10,196 nt of DNA from Candidatus Mcinerneyibacteriota bacterium (GTDB taxonomy: Bacteria > AUK180 > JAQVHJ01): assembly GCA_030630935.1 (NCBI GenBank), contig DAOVMD010000076.1, forward strand, positions 1-10,196, given 5' to 3'. Positions within the stretch are counted from its first letter, which is position 1. Each line of letters begins with the position of its first letter. Both the position numbers and the translations under genes were made by a program. Positions 5,738 through 10,196 of this stretch are shown here, one piece after another. The notes beneath the pieces were generated by a model that made no database searches, had not been told where the DNA came from, and saw nothing but the letters and a program-made list of their open reading frames with translations.

Positions 5738-8700
5738 ATGAGAAACAAGTATCTCTCGTTAATAATTTTTATTTCATTACTTCTCTTCTCTTCAATTATT
5801 GTTTCAGCCAATACAGGTAACTCTGGGCATACAATCACAATTGACGGTTTTCAAACTGATTGGGATATTGATGAGAAGATAGAAACATCATCGACTTATT
5901 CAACATTTCCAGGATCAATTTATATAACCTGGAGTTCTACATCATTAACCGTAGGATTAGATAAGTTTCCATTAGGCGATACTCCAGCAACAGATTTCAG
6001 TTTATTTGTTGCAATTGACACTGATCAAACACCGGCATCTGGCGCAGTACTTGACGGATATGGTAGGGTAGCATTCACAAATGCAAATTTCTTGCCAGAA
6101 TATTTCTATTCATTTTCAGGTGCTTCAGGCGCGTATGAATGGGCTGAATGGGGCGGAGCAGTATGGAACTGGAAAGGTTGGCTTAACCACGATTCTTACG
6201 GTGGTTATGTTGGCCAAACCCCGGAAGTATTCTCAGAATTTAATATCTGGTTTTCAAGTCTGAATAACCCGGCCAATATTGCTGTTTATGCATGGGTAAC
6301 GAAGGAAACTGACGCAGATATTCAAGCCGCATTCCCGATTTCCAATCCAACAGGGACTTTACCAAATTTCACAACCCCATATTTATTTAATGGTGTTGAC
6401 GGTTCAAATTCTCACCAGGCACCGTTTCTTGCAGGTGTTTTACCAACTGATTTAATCATTACAGAAGTTCATTATAATCCAGCAACCTGGCAAGGATCGG
6501 ATAATGATTATGAATTTGTTGAGTTTTTTAATAATACAGGTGGAGATATTGATTTAACCGGATATTATCTGGGAACTTTAACTGCAAATATCCCCCTCAC
6601 CGGTACAATATTAGCGAATAATTATGGGGTGGTTGCATTTGATCTTGATGATAGCACTGAGTCTGATGGTCATTACTTCAATGAATTTTATTTTGGACTT
6701 AGTACAGATATAGATTTAATTGATGCAGAGGGAACATATTTCGGTTGCTCTAATACCAGAGAAAATATTTATTTATGGTCTGGTGAAACAGTTGCAAATG
6801 CGATAGTTTTTGATTGTATCTCTTATATAGATGATTGGGACACGTGGGGAGCTGATGGAAAAGGTCCATCAATGGAAAAATTGGTTTATACCACACAAAA
6901 TACTAATGACGATTCACTGGGTGGATTTAACGACCTGAACTGGAATACGGCATCACCTTCTTATGTCTGCGGCACACCGGGCAGGAAAAATTCACAGCCC
7001 TGCGACATAACTTCTACACCAGGCTGGGCAGCCGGTAATGCAAATCTAAATGTTGTTGATCCGGGAAATGATACCACACTTGATCTTACCTGGGATACTG
7101 CTACTGATACAGGTAACTTGACATTATGGTATAATATTTATCGAAGTACAATAACAGGATTCACACCTGCTGCAGGAAATCAGATAGTTACAGGTGTAAT
7201 TCCTGCAAGTTATACTGATACAGGCTTAACCACAGGAACTACTTATTATTATAGAATCCAAGTATTTAACTGCAATGAAACCCAATCTATAAATACTGAT
7301 GAGGGTTCCGGAACTCCAATAGTCTCGGATATCGAAGCCCCGGTCTTTGCAGGAATTCAATCTGCAACTGACCTTGTTCAGTATGATAGGGTTAAATTGG
7401 GTTGGAACTCTGCAAATGACACTGGTGGTTCAACCCCTATTACATATAATATTTATCAATCAACTGTTGCTGCAGGACAAAATTTCACTACACCAAACTA
7501 TACAGTTGTAACATCGACTAAACTTAAAATAACCGGACTTGTTAATAATCAAACATATTATTATGTAATACGGGCAGAAGATAGTTTAGGCAATGAAGAT
7601 ACTAATTCAGTTGAGCTTTCTGTTACCCCAACAGGGACTCAAGTTGCAGGGGCGGCACATTTATTATTATCAGAGATAATTGTCACACCAACAGCCGGTG
7701 AATATATCGAGATTTATAATCCAACCGGTTCAACTATTACATTATCAGATTACTATGTGACTGACGCAACTTACTCAAGCGGTGGTGCATATTATTATAA
7801 TATTGTAACAGGAGCAGATTACGGGGGCGGCGGATTTGGAGATTTCAATGCACGATTCCCGGACGGAGCCACAATTGCAGCGCTTGAATACCAGACCATT
7901 GCGATTGCCGGTTCTGATGATTTCTATAGCGAATTCGGTTTAACCCCGACCTATGAATTATATGAAGATGGGGTACCTGATGCTATTCCTGATATGCGTG
8001 AAGCTGTAGCAGGAAGTATTAATAATCAGGGAGGTTTAACAAATAGTGGTGAGATTGTTATCTTATATTATTGGGATGGGATTGATGATCTTGTAATTGA
8101 TATTGACTATGCAGTTTGGGGAGATAAAGATGAGGCGGTTGATAAAACCGGAATCGCAATCGACAGTATAACCGATGCAGATACCTTAACAACTACATTT
8201 GAAGATGATACTCTAATTGCAGACCAGGACGCTTTACATACTTCCGGTCATTTGTTTGGATATTCTTTCAGCCGAATTGATATGACGGAAGGTACAGAAA
8301 TTAAATGGTTTAGCAATGGTATTACTAAACATGACGAGACTAGTGAAAACTTATCAGTTACCTGGAATCGGTTCTATGTGCCTTCACCTAATTTGTCTGT
8401 TAATTCAATTTGGGGAAATGTAGTTGATATTGACACCAGTACCGGTCAGAATAATGTGGATATAAATTTCTATCAAGCTAATGATATTGTTGATATGCTT
8501 GATGGTGCACCATATATAGGTTCTGCCAGAACTGATGCAAATGGTGATTATTCATATTCCAATCTTACAGCCGGAGTAACATATACACTAATCATTTCTG
8601 TTGATCAGGATGGTTATTCAATGTCTTTATTCGACCTCGCAACTGATGTATACTCGAAACCAGCACCAAATAGAATTGATGGTAGATTAGTTGATCCTGT

Positions 8701-9640
8701 CGTTCCAATTGCACCAGTTCACTATGGTTCATTCAATAACGGAACTCCTACATTCACCTGGAATCAATATACAGGAAATGCAATAACTGACCCGACTCTA
8801 CCAGCCGGTCCCGCAACAGCAAATATGTATTCAATTATGATCTGGGATATCGTAGACGGAACAATTGACCAGGTAGTTCTTGACGACATAACTCTTAATA
8901 CTACATATACTGTTATTGCATCATCTGCATTAGTCGATGGGCCTTATGCTTATGAAGTTGCAGTTTGGGATTCGAACTATGCAGGGTTAGGTGATGCAGT
9001 ACCATTCGCCTGGTTTGATTATCATAATGTATTTTATATTGCTCAAAACCCGCCAAGTGTAGATGCTGCAGATATAGTCGCAAGTAACCAGGTCGATGTA
9101 ACATTCAGCGAGACTGTTAAAGTAACTACTGCAAATTCTACCACGAACTACATTGTTGCACCGGGAAATATCGTCCCAACTTCTGCAGTTCGTGATTCAA
9201 CAAACTTCGACCTTGTACGGTTAACTTTTGCTGATGACTTTACTCCTAATACATATACATTAACAGTCACAGATGTTACTGATCAGGATGATTTACCTGT
9301 ACAATTATCAGGTCAATATACTGCTCAATTTGTAATCGAACAACCAGTTACTGATGATTGGCCATTGAACTTAGATGATTTAATCGTATATCCAAATCCT
9401 GCAAAAAGTGCAACGATTGTTACATTTAAAAACCTGACAAAAGAAGGCGAAATTAAAATTTATACAATCGCCGGAGAACTCGTTTTTACAATTAAGTATG
9501 ACGAGAATGATAATGGAGTTGTAACCTGGGATATTAAGAATGAAGACGGTACAAAAATCTCTTCAGGAGTTTATATCTATTTTGCAGACGATTCAGCAAA
9601 TGGAACAACGATAGTTGGAAAGATTGCAATTATTAAATAG
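5738..9640 (+). CDS. Large modular secreted surface protein with two lamin-tail domains, two FnIII domains and a T9SS-type sorting tail
   Basis: Exported protein of 1300 residues. Signal peptide 1-24 (cleavage after VSA). An N-terminal beta-rich module (about 31-230), opening ITIDG...DW (D36, W42) and rich in Trp and Tyr, resembles CBM9/DOMON-like sugar-binding folds, but weakly. Lamin-tail 1 (about 236-421) has LIITEVHYNP, EFVEFFNNTG and DLTGYYLG and closes with GTPGRKNS. Two fibronectin type III domains follow (about 427-530 and 531-634; YYYRIQVF and YYYVIRAEDS). Lamin-tail 2 (about 640-884) has LLLSEIIVTP and EYIEIYNPTG. Next come a carboxypeptidase-regulatory-like domain (about 889-961; GNVVD, TDANGDYSYSNL), an Ig-like stretch (about 988-1100), and a second with a VDVTFSETV motif (about 1105-1200). 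The sorting domain (about 1211-1300) starts YPNPAKSA (1218) and ends SGVYIYF...GKIAIIK. Its five cysteines (337, 360, 411, 422, 512) lie only in lamin-tail 1 and FnIII 1. GGAGGG (5728-5733) precedes the ATG. The 93-bp gap after the PorV-like gene has no clear promoter, so the two probably share a transcript. I see no catalytic motif; adhesion or scaffold is inferred. Confidence 0.93.
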   Translation: MRNKYLSLIIFISLLLFSSIIVSANTGNSGHTITIDGFQTDWDIDEKIETSSTYSTFPGSIYITWSSTSLTVGLDKFPLGDTPATDFSLFVAIDTDQTPASGAVLDGYGRVAFTNANFLPEYFYSFSGASGAYEWAEWGGAVWNWKGWLNHDSYGGYVGQTPEVFSEFNIWFSSLNNPANIAVYAWVTKETDADIQAAFPISNPTGTLPNFTTPYLFNGVDGSNSHQAPFLAGVLPTDLIITEVHYNPATWQGSDNDYEFVEFFNNTGGDIDLTGYYLGTLTANIPLTGTILANNYGVVAFDLDDSTESDGHYFNEFYFGLSTDIDLIDAEGTYFGCSNTRENIYLWSGETVANAIVFDCISYIDDWDTWGADGKGPSMEKLVYTTQNTNDDSLGGFNDLNWNTASPSYVCGTPGRKNSQPCDITSTPGWAAGNANLNVVDPGNDTTLDLTWDTATDTGNLTLWYNIYRSTITGFTPAAGNQIVTGVIPASYTDTGLTTGTTYYYRIQVFNCNETQSINTDEGSGTPIVSDIEAPVFAGIQSATDLVQYDRVKLGWNSANDTGGSTPITYNIYQSTVAAGQNFTTPNYTVVTSTKLKITGLVNNQTYYYVIRAEDSLGNEDTNSVELSVTPTGTQVAGAAHLLLSEIIVTPTAGEYIEIYNPTGSTITLSDYYVTDATYSSGGAYYYNIVTGADYGGGGFGDFNARFPDGATIAALEYQTIAIAGSDDFYSEFGLTPTYELYEDGVPDAIPDMREAVAGSINNQGGLTNSGEIVILYYWDGIDDLVIDIDYAVWGDKDEAVDKTGIAIDSITDADTLTTTFEDDTLIADQDALHTSGHLFGYSFSRIDMTEGTEIKWFSNGITKHDETSENLSVTWNRFYVPSPNLSVNSIWGNVVDIDTSTGQNNVDINFYQANDIVDMLDGAPYIGSARTDANGDYSYSNLTAGVTYTLIISVDQDGYSMSLFDLATDVYSKPAPNRIDGRLVDPVVPIAPVHYGSFNNGTPTFTWNQYTGNAITDPTLPAGPATANMYSIMIWDIVDGTIDQVVLDDITLNTTYTVIASSALVDGPYAYEVAVWDSNYAGLGDAVPFAWFDYHNVFYIAQNPPSVDAADIVASNQVDVTFSETVKVTTANSTTNYIVAPGNIVPTSAVRDSTNFDLVRLTFADDFTPNTYTLTVTDVTDQDDLPVQLSGQYTAQFVIEQPVTDDWPLNLDDLIVYPNPAKSATIVTFKNLTKEGEIKIYTIAGELVFTIKYDENDNGVVTWDIKNEDGTKISSGVYIYFADDSANGTTIVGKIAIIK

Positions 9641-9657
9641 GGTGCAAAGCACCCTTT
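9639..9657 (+). terminator. Short hairpin overlapping the stop codon of the large surface gene
   Basis: AGGGTGC (9639-9645) pairs with GCACCCT (9649-9655) around AAA, and three Ts follow. The stem uses the last two bases of the TAG stop codon. The T-tract is too short for a strong intrinsic terminator; it may protect the 3' end of the mRNA or simply be another small palindrome. Confidence 0.4.
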
Positions 9658-9732
9658 GTGAATGCAAAGTACTCAATGGAGTTTTTCTTATAACTTCATT
9701 TTGTCATTGCATCTCAGTTTCTTTAATTTCCA

Positions 9733-9774
9733 CGGTCGTATCTTCACAACTTAGAAGATACGACCGTTTTTTTT
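9733..9774 (+). terminator. Strong intrinsic terminator of the surface-protein unit
   Basis: CGGTCGTATCTTC (9733-9745) pairs perfectly with GAAGATACGACCG (9754-9766), a 13-bp stem with an 8-nt loop. It is followed at once by eight Ts (9767-9774). It lies 93 nt after the stop codon of the 1300-residue gene and is the clearest Rho-independent terminator in the window. On the opposite strand there is no matching T-run, so it acts in the + direction. Confidence 0.92.
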
Positions 9775-9816
9775 ATTATGACTCTTCTTAATTTTCCTAT
9801 TCGGTTTTGTGTTTAA

Positions 9817-9844
9817 GTAGGGGCACGGCATGCCGTGCCCCTAC
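9817..9844. repeat. Perfect 28-bp palindrome, REP-like
   Basis: GTAGGGGCACGGCA (9817-9830) is followed directly by its exact reverse complement (9831-9844), with no spacer. The ends are GTAG/CTAC, reminiscent of the tetranucleotide that marks REP elements moved by REP-associated tyrosine transposases. No such transposase is in the window. The GTGCC/GGCAC words are shared with the palindromic core at 4542-4561. Confidence 0.9.
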
Positions 9845-9860
9845 CATATATTGTTTTCAT

Positions 9861-9886
9861 ACTAGCCCTAAACGGCTAGTCTTTTT
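9861..9886. repeat. Inverted repeat ACTAGCC/GGCTAGT followed by T5
   Basis: ACTAGCC (9861-9867) pairs with GGCTAGT (9874-9880) around CTAAAC, followed by C and TTTTT (9882-9886). It has the form of a weak intrinsic terminator but lies in a row of similar palindromes, so a dispersed repeat is as likely. Confidence 0.6.
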
Positions 9887-9895
9887 CAATCGTTT

Positions 9896-9934
9896 CCTAG
9901 GGCTGAAGCCCTAGGCTATGAATCATTTTCATAG
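9896..9934. repeat. Two adjacent inverted repeats, CCTAGGGC/GCCCTAGG and CTATGAA/TTCATAG
   Basis: CCTAGGGC (9896-9903) pairs with GCCCTAGG (9908-9915) around TGAA. Directly after it CTATGAA (9916-9922) pairs with TTCATAG (9928-9934) around five bases. A third small pair, AATCAT (9936-9941) and ATGATT (9944-9949), follows. The first hairpin has a very short, stable loop. Confidence 0.7.
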
Positions 9935-9975
9935 GAATCATAAATGATTTAAAAAGAATTTATCAATGATGTAAA

Positions 9976-10000
9976 GTATGGTTAACTCCGTTAACCATAC
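9976..10000. repeat. Perfect 11-bp inverted repeat with 3-nt loop
   Basis: GTATGGTTAAC (9976-9986) and GTTAACCATAC (9990-10000) are exact reverse complements around TCC. The dyad could be an operator, but no gene starts nearby. Its place in the palindrome row favours a dispersed repeat. Confidence 0.75.
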
Positions 10001-10024
10001 CGAGAGCAGATAGCAGAGAACTGA

Positions 10025-10056
10025 CCCTGTACCACGCGCTTCGCTAGGGTGCAGGG
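10025..10056. repeat. Imperfect inverted repeat with inner GCG/CGC hairpin
   Basis: CCCTGTACC (10025-10033) pairs with GGTGCAGGG (10048-10056) with one T-G wobble. The loop contains GCG (10036-10038) and CGC (10042-10044), which can pair again. It is GC-rich against its AT-rich flanks. Confidence 0.6.
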
Positions 10057-10135
10057 CGCGGAAATAGTTGTTTTATAGTTAAAAGCATTGATGTAAATCA
10101 TTATTTATAAGTCTCTTAAAAGTCTCCCGATGCAC

Positions 10136-10194
10136 GGAGTTTATCCCGGATTCACTTCGGGACGAGCGGGATCTCCTTCCTCTGGTCGTCGACC
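10136..10194. repeat. GC-rich compound inverted repeat at the window edge
   Basis: An outer pairing joins GGAG (10136-10139) plus ATCCCG (10143-10148) to CGGGAT (10167-10172) plus CTCC (10173-10176). An alternative inner hairpin pairs TCCCGGA (10144-10150) with TTCGGGA (10156-10162), with one wobble. GGTC and GACC (10184-10187, 10191-10194) form a third small hairpin. The element probably continues beyond the window. Confidence 0.55.
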
Positions 10195-10196
10195 TG

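Larger units (their letters stand above)
9641..10196. other. Non-coding interval filled with palindromes
   Basis: These 556 bp hold no credible gene on either strand. Apart from the terminator they contain at least six different inverted repeats in about 380 bp, spaced by AT-rich sequence; each is listed separately. The last 60 bp are more GC-rich than the rest and run into the window edge. Confidence 0.75.

Noticed and set aside
6081-6263. Short + frame inside the N-terminal module of the large surface gene
   Set aside because: It overlaps the signal-bearing main frame and has no ribosome binding site or domain pattern.
8913-9104. Open frame on the - strand inside the large surface gene
   Set aside because: Low-complexity His/Leu/Gln sequence opposite a well-supported Ig-like region; a shadow of the real frame.

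Overview
This is an AT-rich bacterial window with five genes, all on the + strand. From left to right they are ribulose-phosphate 3-epimerase (rpe) and four genes for exported or outer-membrane proteins. The surface proteins carry lamin-tail domains and C-terminal YPNP-type sorting/FlgD-like tails of the kind used by type IX secretion (T9SS). Two beta-barrels of the PorV/PorQ (UPF0164) family sit among them. This combination points to the Fibrobacteres-Chlorobi-Bacteroidetes (FCB) superphylum or a neighbouring candidate phylum (Cloacimonadota-, Ignavibacteria- or Marinimicrobia-like). Strong Shine-Dalgarno sites (AAGGAGG) and two TTGACA-17-bp promoters argue against a typical member of the phylum Bacteroidetes. 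A finer placement is not possible from this sequence alone.

Layout: 1-143 holds the rpe promoter and leader, and 144-809 is rpe. 810-1548 is a 739-bp non-coding stretch dominated by a roughly 400-bp nested inverted-repeat region. 1549-2502 encodes a small lamin-tail protein with a sorting tail. 13 nt later, 2516-4408 encodes a fusion of a PorV-like barrel, a coiled coil, an OmpA-type peptidoglycan-binding domain and a SPOR domain. 4409-4717 is non-coding and carries a degenerate tandem repeat with palindromic cores, then a promoter. 4718-5644 encodes a stand-alone PorV/PorQ-like barrel. 5738-9640 encodes a 1300-residue modular surface protein with a sorting tail. 9641-10196 is non-coding and holds a strong intrinsic terminator followed by a row of at least six unrelated palindromes.

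Working model (inference): the four surface genes form two transcription units, each pairing one YPNP-tailed secreted protein with one PorV-family barrel. PorV proteins act as outer-membrane shuttles or scaffolds for T9SS cargo, so each barrel may serve the neighbouring cargo. The fused barrel of the first unit could also tether the outer membrane to peptidoglycan through two different glycan-binding modules. No other T9SS machinery is in the window, and rpe is a housekeeping gene with no visible functional link to the rest.
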